From Formicarius rufipectus (Eukaryota; Chordata; Aves; Passeriformes; Formicariidae): a DNA stretch of 64,000 nt. Position numbers and translations under genes: made by a program. The stretch covers positions 1-64,000 of the forward strand of contig VXAU01004740.1 of NCBI GenBank assembly GCA_013399695.1, in the 5' to 3' direction. Of the stretch, positions 1 through 13,280 are shown piece after piece. The notes beneath the pieces are model-generated. The model was not told the origin of the DNA. It worked only from the letters and a program-made list of their open reading frames with translations, and searched no databases. Every line of letters begins with the position of its first letter. Position 1 is the first letter of the stretch.

Positions 1-2581
1 AAAAAAAAATTAAAATCATTTTTATTAAGTAATTATAGGAAAATAGGTTCATTTTTCTCCATACATGTAGAAGTTGAACAGTATGGATAAAACTTTGCAC
101 TACTATATAATGTTAAAGTACATGTACTTAGAAAATTATAACTCCTATTGCCATTTGGATGATTCTGGATTTTCCCTGCAATGCAAGTGGGAAAACATGT
201 ACAGTTTTTGACAGAACAGCATCAGGAGACCTCTGCTTCCAAGGAGGTAACAGAAGTCTACTTTGAGCTTAAGTGGGTTTTTTTGGAGTAGGATATGCAA
301 ATCTTAGCTTCGTGTACAAGGCAAAAGAAGTCAGACTAGGACTCAATAAACTGGAGTCCTCAACAGAGTAAGGAGGTTAATCATAATTAGAACTATGAAA
401 CTAGTAATAGTCTTAGTAATCATTCAAGATTATGAAGTTCTGTATGAAAGAGACTCACCATTTTCAACTCCATGTAATGTGCAATGAAATAAAGAAATGG
501 TGAATGGGGCCATGGAATGTATGCACAACACTCCAAAAGGTGCTTTCAAAAAGGGAAGGGAAAAATTACAGAGATTTTGTTCTGGTGGTGGCATAATAAA
601 TAGAGGAAATAATGTGCATACAATTACATTGTGGTCCTCTAGCCTGGGTCTCTATAACACGAATCAACTAGTGTAAACATATGGACCTGTTTTGTGTATT
701 TGCTTAATTTTTTAAGGGTATAGGCCATTGTTTACATGACACAGTTTGGGAAACCCCCTAATTTCTTCTAAATTAACATGCTATTAATCACTTATTCATG
801 TCTCCTTCCTGTAAGATTAGTTAATTCAGCTGAAGAAATTAGATAAGCCTCATTATTTTACTTCAGAGTTCATAACTTGATTGGCTTCCACAGCAATTTC
901 TCTTGCATTCAAAACTTTTTTTTTTTTTAAAGGTTGGTTTAATAAAAACATACAGACAACATTTGTTCTAGGTAAATTAATCAGAATTATTTAAGATATG
1001 TGAACATTCAAATTATCATGTTATTGAAACAATGTCAAATAATTTTGTACATAAAGAACGTAAACCAGAGAAGGAATCAGAAACAAGCAATGTCAGAGCT
1101 GTCTCTTCTGTTTATCTTCCAGTATTTACCTCATGGCATTAACAAAATCAACCTCTGTTACTGAAGTTCCACATGACAGATTCTAACAATGGGACATACA
1201 CAGACTTCCACAATCCATTCTCTACTGTTTTTACGCTACAAAAAAAAATAATAATTGTCTAATGCTTTATTATATGAAAACAAATCACTTTAATACTGAA
1301 AACCAAAATACAATGTCTGAAATGACAATGACTATTTTCAGAAATGTAAAAACATGCTCTATTTCAGCAATCCTAAAACAATTGAGTAAAAATAACCTCA
1401 ATCTCCAAAATTGACCCAAATTCTAATATCAAATAAAACTCACCTAGAATATGTGCATCGCTACAGATCTTTTTGCTCCTTTTATGGTAATTTTTCAATA
1501 CTTAAAGATACAAATATATTCAAACTTTAGATAGACTAACAATAGTAATATTCTACAGTGGCATACCAGAAATGTTAACATATATACTAATGTGAAAATA
1601 CCATACTGCAGCATAATGAAGTTCTGATAAATCTATTTAACTATTTCATGAAATCTAAAAAAAAATCTGTTTTGAGAAACTTACAGGTTCGTGGTCTACT
1701 CTTGTTCAACAACTAGAATAAGAGCTAGAAGTCATGAGGTGCTTTAGTAACAAGTTCCTCTAATGTCCATCAGGTGCAGGAGTGGGTAGAAGGGAGTTTT
1801 ATAGAGATTCCTATTATTTTGAATTATAAAAATAAAATCTGAGACATTCACATCACATTCACACTAGAGGATGATCTACATACTCGTATGCAGTGGAAAA
1901 CAATTATTTTTTAAGTGCCTAAGACAATTTTAAAATCCTATGTTAATATCATGAATGCATTTTTTTAGTATAACTTTGTTCTATATTCTATTAGTCTGAT
2001 TTGCTAACACTACACAAAGTGCTTTTCCCTCTTTCTTTACTTAAATATTGAGCCAATAAAGTGCTTGAAGTGGCACCTCTAAAGTCTAAAAATCAAAATT
2101 ATAAACAAAGTGAGTTTTTTTGGCAGAATAATTAAAAAAATCAAGAAGTTAATAGGTTTGTCCTCTTCTACATATCTAAAGAGGACATTATTCAGGTGGC
2201 TACTTCTACTTACATGAATTTTGATAGTTACCTTAAGCCTTAACAATACCCCTGCCTTGCAGTGTCCCTTTTCTCTCCAGCCAACAACATCCTGAAGATT
2301 AGAGGAACTAAATGATTGTGTGTTATATTTTTAGTTTCCTTAATACTTTTACATTTACTCTTTTATTCTCCTTCCTACACACAATAGGATCTCTAAAGCC
2401 TGAAATGGAGGCTGAAGGTGTGGGTTTTTTTTCCCAAGTATTATATCATCTACTATTATGATATAATATTATAATGATCAGATTGATTACAGATGTAAGT
2501 AATATTTTAATATCTGTACTTTTATTTTTAAAGACATTTGTGTTCATTTATGTGCTGTTTTTTACTTTGGATGGAGTTTGG

Positions 2582-2632
2582 CTTTTGTGGTTTGTTTTTG
2601 TTTTTGTTTGTTTGGTTGGTTGGTTTGGTTTG
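2582..2632. repeat. G/T-only low-complexity tract (TTTG/TTGG)n
   Basis: About 50 bases contain only G and T, in units of TTTTTG, TTTG and TTGG. The overlapping Phe/Trp-rich 70-codon frame on the + strand and the Lys/Gln/Asn-rich 88-codon frame on the - strand are translations of this tract and its flanks, not genes. Confidence 0.85.
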
Positions 2633-4652
2633 ATTTATTTTCTAGCATGGGGCTGTGTTTTGGAGTTGTGCAGAAAACAGTGTTGATAACATGAGGGTGT
2701 TGTGTTATCACTGAGCATTTGTAATGAGTTCTCTGGCACTCCTGGCAGCCACAGTCACGCTGAGAGACTGGGAGCCTGTTTATTACCCAAAAAGCACCTC
2801 TCAGCCAGTCCTTTCGATTGCTCTGCATGGTCCTGACAGCACCAGGTATCCTACTGACTCACTCTGAAGCTGGATTTTCCAATGGTTTCTAGCCCAGACT
2901 CCTGAGGTGAAAAGCAGATCAAAGCCCGGAAAGTTTATAACTCATGAGCTATTAAGAATATGTGCAATATTCAAAAGCAACCAAGGAGATAATGATGTTT
3001 GGCTTTAGCTTGCTGAACAGAAATGCAGCCACACTTTCATGCTTCAATTCTTTAATTTTCATTTGTCTTCACATTTTCAAACAGCCAAGGAAAGTAGGGA
3101 AAATGGTAGAAATATAGATAATATTTATACTTATCTTAAAAATCTCTTCCTTTTACGAGAACACAATAGGGAAAACAAAAACTTTTAAAATGCTAAAATA
3201 AGTTCATCCATTGAAGGTTTTAGAAAATCTCCCACTCCTTTGTATCTTCCTTCCTGCAGAAAGTTTAGGGGGGAGAGTGGGGAAAACATATATATGTTGG
3301 TTGGCTAGCCCTGTCAACCTTTATCAACATCTTGACTCTACAAGCAAATACCAAATTTATGGAGTTATGCTACTTCACAAACTACAGGAACTGATATTTT
3401 ACATTCATCTACTTGTAGGGAACTGTATAGAAAATTTATACTTTGAGTGCATGAACATTCAGGATACATAAAAATGAGTAAGTATGCTTTTTGCCTTGTA
3501 TTTGTGTTTTAATTGAGAATCAAAGCCAAGCTGGGAAAACATATCATTGTTTATACAACCACTCAGCTTGACAGGGCAGATGGAAAATTGGACTAAAAAT
3601 AGAAAGCACTGGAAAGCAGTTCTTGCTGGGTGAATTTCAAATACAGAGATCAGCTAGAGGTGTATGCACCAAGCATAGCACACAGAGAACCACTGGCTAA
3701 CAAATACCCAGCTTGAGCAGGACAATTTAATGGCAGCCTTCAAACCAGAAGTGATAAAAAAAGGAATGAGTCTGCAATACTTGATTTCTTACTGAGTAAA
3801 TCTTAAGGCTACATTAGTAAAGATGTAGTTTACATGTATCATGTCTTAAATACTCCATTTTTTTTCCTAAATGGTGCAGTTAAAAAAAATTAATAGAAAG
3901 TCAGGAGATAAATACTAAATACTTGGAATACCAAAAATCTCCTCTTAATTCCTGGAGTTTTGTTCCAGCCTTATGTCTAGTGAACTGCTCCTTCTTTTGT
4001 CCAATTAATGAGATGTCCTAGGGATTTCTGTATGGAACAACTGACCTTGGGCACTCAATATTTTGCTCTGCAACATAAGAGACATCCTTTGCTGTCTGTG
4101 CCTTTCTCTGGATATTCACTATGAAATAATATGAATTGTTGTAATCAAAGCTTGGAGATAAGAAACATGTGGTTCATTTTAGCCTGAAGAAAACTGTGAA
4201 GGGAAGGACTTCACAGACAGGCAGCAGGTACTTTTATAGGAAAAGCTACTTCACGCTTAAAGTCACCATATGCCACAAATTACTTCCCAACATCCTTTAC
4301 CACAGTTAAAATTCACAACAATGAACATCTCCAGCATTTCCAAGGAAGATAAAGGTCATCCTAATGCCTTAGATTTCTGAAGTACCCACATCACTATCTA
4401 ATTGCAAAGTGTCTGTCACTTTGATTGTAAAACAAAGTGAAAATCTGTCAAAAGTGAGATAGATTATGGAAAATGGAAACTTTTTGTGTTTTGAAGATAT
4501 GACATATAGAGAGCCATACAGAGGTAAGCACATGCACATCCTTAACTAATGTCTCTGACATCCTATGGAGTTGGTCACTTTCCAGGTTATGACTTTGAAT
4601 AACTACTCCCAATGTTAAAATTACATTAACAGAGCCATCAAGTGGTCTGAAA

Positions 4653-4735
4653 GGTGGGGTTTTTTTGTTTGTTTGTTGTTTGTTTGTTTTTTAATTTTGT
4701 TTTGCTTTGTGTGTTTTGTTTTTGGTTTTTTTCTA
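4653..4735. repeat. T/G-rich low-complexity tract (TTTG)n
   Basis: An imperfect (TTTG)n/(TTTTG)n stretch interrupted by a few A and C bases. It is the same class as the tracts at 2582, 26403, 27256 and 55200. Confidence 0.8.
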
Positions 4736-5299
4736 TATTTCAGCGTGTAGTTGAATGGCTATTTCATGAGATTGGCAAAAAGTAGTCTAAAGAAGATAAT
4801 AATGCAAATCCGAAAGAGCTGCTAACTCATTAAAAGAGTCTGCTTGTAGGAGGACTAAGATTCTCACAGCTGCGGTTGTGTGTGTTTTACAGCCTGGGAT
4901 ATGAAGGATCACAGTGTCTGGTTGTTGACAAATAGACATGAGGCTTTTCCTAATTTCCTGACAAACTATTTAATACATAAAAGGAAATGTCAGTCCTTCT
5001 GGTATCACTGGTAATTTTTTGCATGTTTATAGTAAATATATAACAGAAAATTTCTTTTTGCACTTCACTTAAAAATTTCCTTTTGCTTCCGTCAGCTTCA
5101 GTTTACCTCCTGTGTGTCAGAAAATTGTTCAAAAAGGTCACCAATAGTAATGCTGTAAAGTCACACCCATCTGGTCAGGTGTGAAGATATAGATGTTCTC
5201 TCAACAAAACTGAAAAAAAATTCAAGAGGAGAAGGACCTTCTTGCTATTAAAAGTACTAAAAATCTGTATTCAGAAATGAAAATTTCATTGGATGACTT

Positions 5300-7328
5300 A
5301 GGGCTTGCCAACAGGTGAAGATGTCTTTAAAGTGAAGCTGCTGGGGAAGGGGTACCTCAAGCCATCCTACTTCTGCCAATCTGATGTCAGAGACAGCAAC
5401 AGATGCCCACAGCCTGGTGAGGGATCACAGTTGAGCAGGAGAGCACCTGAAGAAGAGCAAAAAAGAATTCCAGCCACTCCAACTAGTAAGTCAACTTCAC
5501 CAGGGCCCATTAAATGCCCCTGTGTAAATACATGTGGTCTAGGGAATATAGAGGAGAAGCAGGAGAGGTACGCATAACTGCAGGGCAATGATTGTATTGA
5601 CATCATGAAGACATGGTGGGATGGCTTTTATGCCTGGAGTGTTGGAAAGGAAAGATACAGGCACTTTAGGAAGGACAGGCAGGGTAGGTGAGGAGGAGGT
5701 GTTGCCCTTTAGGTCAATGACCAACTGCAGTGCATGGAGCTCTGCAGAGTGCATTCCCAGACATCTGTCTGGGAATGGATGAGGAGCCGACCAAGAGCTT
5801 GTGGGCCAGAATTAACAGGAGAGTAGGGACAGGTGACATTATAGGTGGTACACCTCACCAGGAAAACTGAGTGGATGAGGTTCCTTATAGACAGAGAGGA
5901 GCAGTCTCCAGTTTACAAATCCTTATCCTTATGGGAGATTTCAACCACTACATGAGGAGAAGTGTTACACTGGACCTTGCTTTTCTCAGCAAGGAAGGGT
6001 TGGTGGGGAATGTGAAGCTCTAGGGCAGCCTGGGCTGCAGTGACCATGAAATGGTGGAGTTCAAGATCTTTAGGGCAGTGAAGAAGGGGCACAGCAAGCT
6101 CCCTCCCCTGGATTTCAGGTGAGCAGGCTTTGGCCATTTCAGGTATTCACCTGGTAGAGTACCATGGGCACAAGAAAGCTGGCTGATATTCAAGGATCAC
6201 CACCTCCAAGGAACAGTGCATCCAAACAAGGAAGAAGACAGGAAAAAACTCAGATAGGAAAAGGAAACCTGCAGAAGGTGGAAGCAAGGACAAGTGTCTT
6301 GTGAAAATACTGACAGATTGTTCTAGCGACCAGAGAACAGGCTAGGAAAGATAAAGCCCGGACAGAATTAAACCTATCCAGGAATATAAAGGGCAACAAG
6401 GGAGGCTTCCATAAACATTTATGATAAAAAGAAGACTGGAGAAAATGTGGGCCTTCTCCAGAAGGAAATGGGAGACCTGGTTAACAGGAACATAGAGAAG
6501 ACTTTTTTACCTTGGTCTTCATAGGCAAGTGTACCTGTCACATCACCCAAGCTGCAGAAGTGTACTGCTGTGAGAATGAAGAGCTGCCATCTTCAGGAGA
6601 TCATGTTTAAGATCATTTGAGGAACATAAAGGTTTACAAGTCCCTGAGATCTGATGAGGTCTTGAGGGTCTATCACATTTCAGATGTGACAGTCCAGTGA
6701 AGTTCCCACTGAGTGGAAAAGGGGAAAATTAACTCTCATTTTCAAAAATGGAAAAAAAGGAAGACCCATGTAAATAAAGTTTCTCTTCTGTGTCCAGCAA
6801 GATCATGGAATAGGTATTCATGTAAACTATGCTAAGGCTCATCAAAATAAGGAGGAGGTGATGACAGCCAACATGACTTTGTTGTGGGTGAAATGCACTT
6901 GACAAATTTGGTGGCTTTCTATGATGGTGTTGCAGCACTGGTGGATAAGGCAACAGTGATTGATGTCATCTACCTGGAGCTGTGCAACGCATTTGACTGT
7001 CCCACACAACATCCAATACCCAAATGGGACCTGAAAGAAAGCAGGAGAGGGACTCTTTACGAGAGTATATAGTGACAGAATAAAGAGAGAATGGCTTCAA
7101 ACTGAAAGAGAGTAGGTTTAGATTAGATATCAGGAAGAAATTCAGTGGAGAGGCACTGGCACAGGTTGCCCAGAGAATCTGTGGGTGCCCCTTCCTTGAA
7201 AGTGTTCAAGGTGCAGTAGGATGGAGCTCTGAGCAACCTGGGATAGTGGAAGGTGTTCCTACCCGTGCGAAGGGGATTGAAATTGGATGATCTTCTACCC
7301 CTTCCAACTCAAACCATTCTACCATGCT
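5300..7328 (+). mobile_element. Degenerate CR1 LINE with ORF2 relics, internally deleted
   Basis: This is an old CR1 non-LTR retrotransposon copy, sense on the + strand. Reading along it, 5400-5560 resembles the ORF1/ORF2 junction and start of the endonuclease. 5690-6150 resembles the middle and end of the endonuclease domain. 6160-6700 resembles the linker before the reverse transcriptase, and 6700-7000 the start of the RT palm. The palm motif-A relic Y-L-E-L-C-N-A-F-D is readable at 6971-6997. Around 7020 the copy jumps straight to the 3' UTR ('ggcttcaaactgaaagagag' region at 7092), so RT motifs B to E are missing. It ends in the CR1 3' terminus 'ctcaaaccattctacc'. Frameshifts and stops are frequent, and the longest intact piece is about 90 codons. 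The element is dead. CR1 needs ORF2 (endonuclease plus RT) to move, and this copy has no usable ORF2. The exact 5' end is uncertain. Confidence 0.9.
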
Positions 7329-7357
7329 GTGGCTTAAGTAAATAATACTTGGACTAC

Positions 7358-7400
7358 AAAATGTGTCTAAAATGTGTACAAATGTGTCCAAAATGTGTCC
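7358..7400 (+). repeat. Short tandem repeat, four 11-bp AAAATGTGTCC-like units
   Basis: Four consecutive units read aaaatgtgtct, aaaatgtgtac, aaatgtgtcc and aaaatgtgtcc. The array starts 30 bp beyond the CR1 3' end at 7328 and is not part of the usual CR1 tail. Confidence 0.9.
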
Positions 7401-10400
7401 AAAATTTTCATGACCTTCCCTTAGATAAGTGACGCAATCAGTTCTCTCCGTGTTGTTACCTACGTTTGCTCTGTTGACTCTTCAGACAGAAGTGAACATT
7501 CAAACATTACAGCCAGAGCAGACAAGCATATCATTACTGTCATTTCAGTTTGCTACCTGAATAGAAAGATTTCATCTGGATAATTTTTGATAATAATAGT
7601 TATTAAATCAGTCCAGAAATAAAGTGAATCTTCCAAGTCAAGCAAGGACATGAGATACAACAATAATGATGTTTCATATTTAAGTGAGTGTTATATATAT
7701 TTTTTTTTAATAAATGGACTACAAATAATTTTCATAGTAATCCGTCTATGTGAGCAGAATCTGATAAAAACTATTCAGGTATATTATGTCTCAGAGAAAT
7801 TTAAGATTTGATTATGTCTCTTAATTCTAAAATGATATTTAAATTACTTTTTTTTTAGCACATTTTTGCTATGCTTATCAAATCAATAATAGTAATTTTA
7901 TGCTAATAAATTTATGACAGCCAGTCTTCTGCTAAGCAAACAGTTAATGCTGAAAGAAGTTGCATATAGTTCACTGGGCAAGTAAAAGATGATTTAATTT
8001 CAACAAATTCTACATTTCACACACACACAAAAGGGCTAAAAATCATGAAATAAAGAATGCAGACTGCCACAAACCTGTAAACAGACACTTTCCATGCTCA
8101 ATCCACAACTCACCTGAGCATTTGAAAATCTACCAAAAAAAAAAAAAAAGAATACATATAGAAATAAATATGGGGCATTTTAAAATGGTAGTTTGGTCAT
8201 ATAAAAATACAAATTTAAGTGTCAAAAAATTTTGAGGAAACATGGTAAAAAGGGATTTTCAGAAAGGAAAATGAAGGGTGAAACCTTTAATTTTGGCCTT
8301 TTTGAAGGAGAATTGTGCTGATTTTTTTCTTAACTGGCTAAAACTATATTTGCAGGAGAAAAAAGAAAGTGAAAAAGTTTGCATTTCAATACAAGACATT
8401 ACACAAGAAGTTGTATGTATTTTATTTGGGGTGCATAATCTTTATTCTTCCTTGATCAAAAAAAAATATTATTCTCAATAAACCCCTACCAGAATATTAA
8501 GCATCATCTGTAATTAATAGTAGAGACATTCATAATCACTATGTAGGAAAAAAAAAATAAGGTAAATAACTTTAAACAATTAATTAAAAAGTCCACACAG
8601 AAGACCAAAGTACAACAAAGATATAAAAGAGAATTATACTGAAATTTCCATCAACACATTTCTTTTGCCCCTACTCTGCCTTCTTCCAGTCAGTCAAACA
8701 TTTCCTGCAATGTCTTGGTAAGAAATGCTGGGTCATTTTGAGTTCTGAAGTATTTAAAATGTCTGATAGAAAATTTTGCTTTGTCTGATGCAGAGGACAC
8801 ATTCCCGTGCAGGGGAGGGGTAGATGGAAAGTGAAACAGCTCCATCCGTGTTCTGGAAGTGGTGGCTTAGGGTTGCAGAAAGATGCTGATCACCACCACA
8901 GCTGCACAAAAGACTTCTGGACCTTCCACTACACAAGAAAAAAACTATTGCCACCCTCTGGTTCCAGTCCAACACTTTACCTGCAAAGCATTGGTCAAAA
9001 TAGCCAGAAAAGACATGAGAGAAAGTGCAGGGATTAAGTTTATTGCTCTCAAATAATGACACTAATTAACTCTTCCCTTCATTTCAAAAGAAAACTTTGC
9101 ATTTTAATAGTTTTAACTTCTTTCTCTGATACGGTTCCCATAAAAGAAATTTAATGTTAATACCTATTTTGAACATACTACATGGGACACTACCACTGCC
9201 AAAAATGTTATTTAGGAGCCTTCTAACAAAACTTTACCAGTGTTTGTAAATAGTTGGAAATGTTGTGCAGACAAAATCATAGAAAAAAATGCTTTTTTTT
9301 TAAGCTTTATCTTATACTGACAGCTTTCCAAATGAAATTCTATATTACTTCAGACTCAAAATCAAGCTACTATTTCTACCTTCATTACCTGATATAGATG
9401 GAAAATAGAAAAAAAAAATAAAAGGAATGTTTCAAAGCTTTTCAGGGTCTCATTGAAGAATAGAAAGTTCTTAAAATTGTTTCATCTCCTTTGACTGACA
9501 CAGTTTCAGTATTTATCTTTCAGATCTTTGACACAGTGCATAGTGAATAAAAGCTATAAAACAGGTTTCATCTTAGCTCCTATATTTTTAAATGCCCTTT
9601 ATTATATAGAACCCTCCACTACAGAATTGTATAATACTTGCTGTTAAAAAATTTCTACAGCCTCTCCTTTACTTGTATCCCTCCTTTCACAGCGACCATA
9701 TCACCATCTCAAGGGTCTTCACTAGTTTCTACCATCTTCCTAAGTTCAGTTCAAGACATTCATTTTATAGACCAAATATCTCTTTTTCTTTGGACTATTG
9801 CTAAATCAAAAGCTTCGTTCCTTCTGTAGTAGTAAAGATATACTTAAATATATAACCCAAAGTGAAGTTTATTTCAGTGGGAAAGGATGGACAGAATACT
9901 GGTAATGTTTAGTAAGACATCCTCAGGGCATAATAAACGTTCATCTTTGATCTCAATATATGGACATTTTGACCAGTAAAGTATCCATGAAAGTGGAGAA
10001 GTACTTTATCTCTCAGACTTTTGAGAAAGGTAATTTAAGAAGACATTGAAAATCTAAACTTACTGCATGTCTTTGTGTCATGGTAAAAAGAAAATTATAT
10101 TTCTGGATCAAAATAAGAGAAAACAGTAGTCACTTAGACTCTCCTATGAATACTAAAGTCAGGAAAAAAAAAGCATAATTTTCTTCCTTTTTCATTGCAG
10201 CACAAAACAAAAAAAAAGTGCAAAAAATATTATATTTGTATACAGAGATGGTAAAAAGTTGCACTGAAAACTATAGGAAGGAGTATAGTATGGGCAATTT
10301 GAATTATGAAATATTGCACAACTCTTGGTTTAACAGTTTTTGTAAGCAATAGAGTAGAAAATACACTTTAGAACACCTTCTAAAATACGGACAACTAAGT

Positions 10401-13280
10401 GACATGTGCCACATTTCATTTTACACCACTGGAAATCTCTCTTGCAAAGGTTTCTGTTCTCCAGATTTAAACTTCATTTTCTGATGGTATTTTTTTTCCC
10501 TTTCTCTGTACTCTGAAAGACAGGAGTTGCAAAGGAAAAGATGATTTTAAAGGATGACACAGAGCTTTCTGCAAAAAGGAAAAAGAATAGGACAAACAGA
10601 GATTCAGGAAAGAAGGATGAAAGGGGTAGAAGTGAAGTTTGGAGACAAAGAGAGTCATGATGTGAGTGGAACAACAAAACAGTATGAAATGGAAGAAGGT
10701 GGGAAGGAGAAGCGAAGCAGAATTGAAACGAAGATTGTTGAACTTGACAGAAGGTAGAGTCTCTTTGAATGAGAAGAAAGGAGATGTTTTGTTTAAACAG
10801 CAGGCATGAGGCAGAGAGAACTGTGTAAGATCAAAACTTTCAACAAAGGGAAGAAAGAATTAATGGGGTGGGGAGAGAGAGTGGGTGAAAAAAAAAAAGA
10901 TGATCACAGGTATTCAAAGGCATAAGAATATTGTCACAAAAACAATAAGTGTAAAATGGGCAGCACAGAAACTGCATACATTCATTTTCATACTCAAACC
11001 TTACTGACCTGAGTGTTTACCACTACAAATACAATGGACTAGCATTACCTCAGACATTATTTGCTCTAAGAAAATAGGAAAGGTCGGTTTTCCTCCAGAT
11101 TCAGGCAGGAGCCCTTGCTAGCTGGAAGTAGGCAAGCAGCCTACAGACAGCCTTGAGAGCTACAGCAGTGACAGAACAGAAGGGGCCTTGAGGCAAAGTT
11201 TATGGTTTATTTGTGTTCCCTTTGACGTGTCTTTTCAAGAAAGTAATAGCCTGCTACATAGGCCGCTTCCAGGAGGTTTGTTTCTATAAAACAAATACAC
11301 TGACTTTATAGACCACACTATCCCAACCACTTTACAAATGATGCAGGGATGTAAAGCTGTAAACCTGTGTTAAGTGGTCAGGATTATAACTTCTCTTTTG
11401 TAGCAGACAGGCACCTCAGAACAGATGTTTCTCTTTTTTTTTTTTGGTGTCTGCTCCTCTATACCAACACTTTCTAAAGTGGATGTCAGGCAACATATAA
11501 ATCATCTCTGTGTAAAATTTAAAAGCCTGAAAATCCAAGTTCTTGTATCCAAAATTACCCACACCTTGTGACATAAACAGCATAGTGAAGAAAACAGGGT
11601 TCATCTCATCATATAGAGAAGCACAGCACAAGTAAGCAAGACCCTGACTACATCCGCTCAGCTATGGTTTAGTAAAGGATTTCGGTACATGCTGGGAAAA
11701 CAAACCTGGCACAAACAATTGTTTTAGGGGCAGTTTACACAGAAATTCTGGCCTACATCTGTCTTACTCTAAGATGTTAAGTACACCCAGGAAAAAAACA
11801 GAGAAGCACAATTAAACTGATAAACTAGTTTCTCACCCTTGTGACAAATCTGGGGAACAAGGGAGGACCAGGAGGTCAAATGTACTCAGGTAAGTAACTA
11901 GTAATTGGTTATAGATATGGAGTAAGTTTCAGTCATCTAAGTCAGCAAGCAGTAGTGAAGGTGATAGCACCTGGAGGGGACATCCATTTCCAGGGCCTGA
12001 TGTTGTAGAGGAGCCTGAGCCTTTGGAGAGATGTCAATGAGTGCCTGGCACACCAAGGACAGCAGTGAGTGCCTCCTTTCCTCATCTTCATGGTACAAGT
12101 GACAGCTGGAACAGAAGACCACAGTACTGTCAGTATATACTAAATATAGAGCATGCAAGCATGCTGCAAATTAGTTATTTCTGTTTACCTGGTGTTGTCA
12201 TTCCCCTTCATAACTGCATTAAAAACATGAAGACTCTGAGTGTTACACCTCTCCTTGTGAGTAGCTCACCCTGAGTCTCCCTCGCCACACCTTTATCTGA
12301 ATAAAATTATCAAAGAGCAGCTGACAAATGACACAGAGTCTCTGATGTCTCCCTTTATTATGACAATTTTAAAACTCTATAAAATGCAGCAGATTGCTCT
12401 ACTTTAAATATATGCTAGTAATAAAAACACATTTTACCACAGCAGTGTGCAACAGCCTTTTCCATCACATCAGGGAACATGCTGTTTGCTGCAACAAGAT
12501 TAGTTATTTTATACTGAGATCATCTAGTGTGATGTCAAGCCTCTTTGATCCATGCAGCTCCTGTTTACAGAAGTGCCCAGAAGAAACAAAACCAGCTTCA
12601 AAAGTAATTTGAGAATAATTTTCCAAACCAAGTAAAATACAAAAAATGATAAAGGGCAAGCTTTGTCTGAAAGGTAATTATTCATCAAAGTCTCTGAGAG
12701 TGAGGTAACTTTTTCTGCATTAATAGCCTTCATGCAGCAGTGGGCAAAGGGTACACGGGGAGATTTTACTGGGATTATTTTTTTAATGCACAAACTATGA
12801 AATTTGACTTCTGAAAAAATTAGAATGCCTCATTTCCAGTGACTGTTATAAAAACCTTGAAAAAAAGGTGACATAATATGACCAACCAAGATTATCATAT
12901 TTCAGGAAGATGTAATGTGGCCACAACTGGTAAATGTGTCTCAGAGGTGGTTCTTTGTAGCTTCAGGCAAGGAAATAGCAAACAAACACTTCACTAATAA
13001 TATCCCCCAAATACATTTACTACAACATCCCAATGTTCTGTTGTTCTGTACCATCACAAGCATCTAGCATAAAAAGAATTGACCAGGTGTTACAGGAAAT
13101 AGCTGTCATACAATTACCTTGACTAATACACTGTTAAATAGAATTAACAACAGGAAGAAAATTATAAAATTAGCAAGAAAAGACCACAGAGATTTAAGGC
13201 AGTATGATTTTTTTTTTTCTAAAAATACTTGAAGAATTAAGGGGAAAAAATAAACTAGAAAAATATAATTTGTTATATCA
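7401..13280. other. Unique AT-rich noncoding DNA
   Basis: No gene or recognisable interspersed repeat was found. Contents include short A runs (for example 8137-8149), a mildly GC-richer patch at 8790-9000, a purine-rich stretch at 10540-10880 and another GC-richer patch at 11940-12120. Overlapping 102- and 76-codon frames at 8754-9062 run on opposite strands, and a 73-codon frame lies at 11937-12158 (-). None shows a domain I recognise. Confidence 0.55.

Larger units (their letters stand above)
1..5299. other. Unique AT-rich noncoding DNA
   Basis: No recognisable gene, RNA or interspersed repeat was found. Open frames are short (under 95 codons) and have no recognisable domain. The block has short A or T homopolymers and two G/T-rich tracts listed separately. 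The base composition is typical of an avian gene desert or long intron. Confidence 0.6.

Noticed and set aside
11937..12158. 73-codon - strand frame with Cys/His residues in a GC-richer patch
   Set aside because: I could not match it to any family. The Cys/His spacing does not fit a standard zinc finger.
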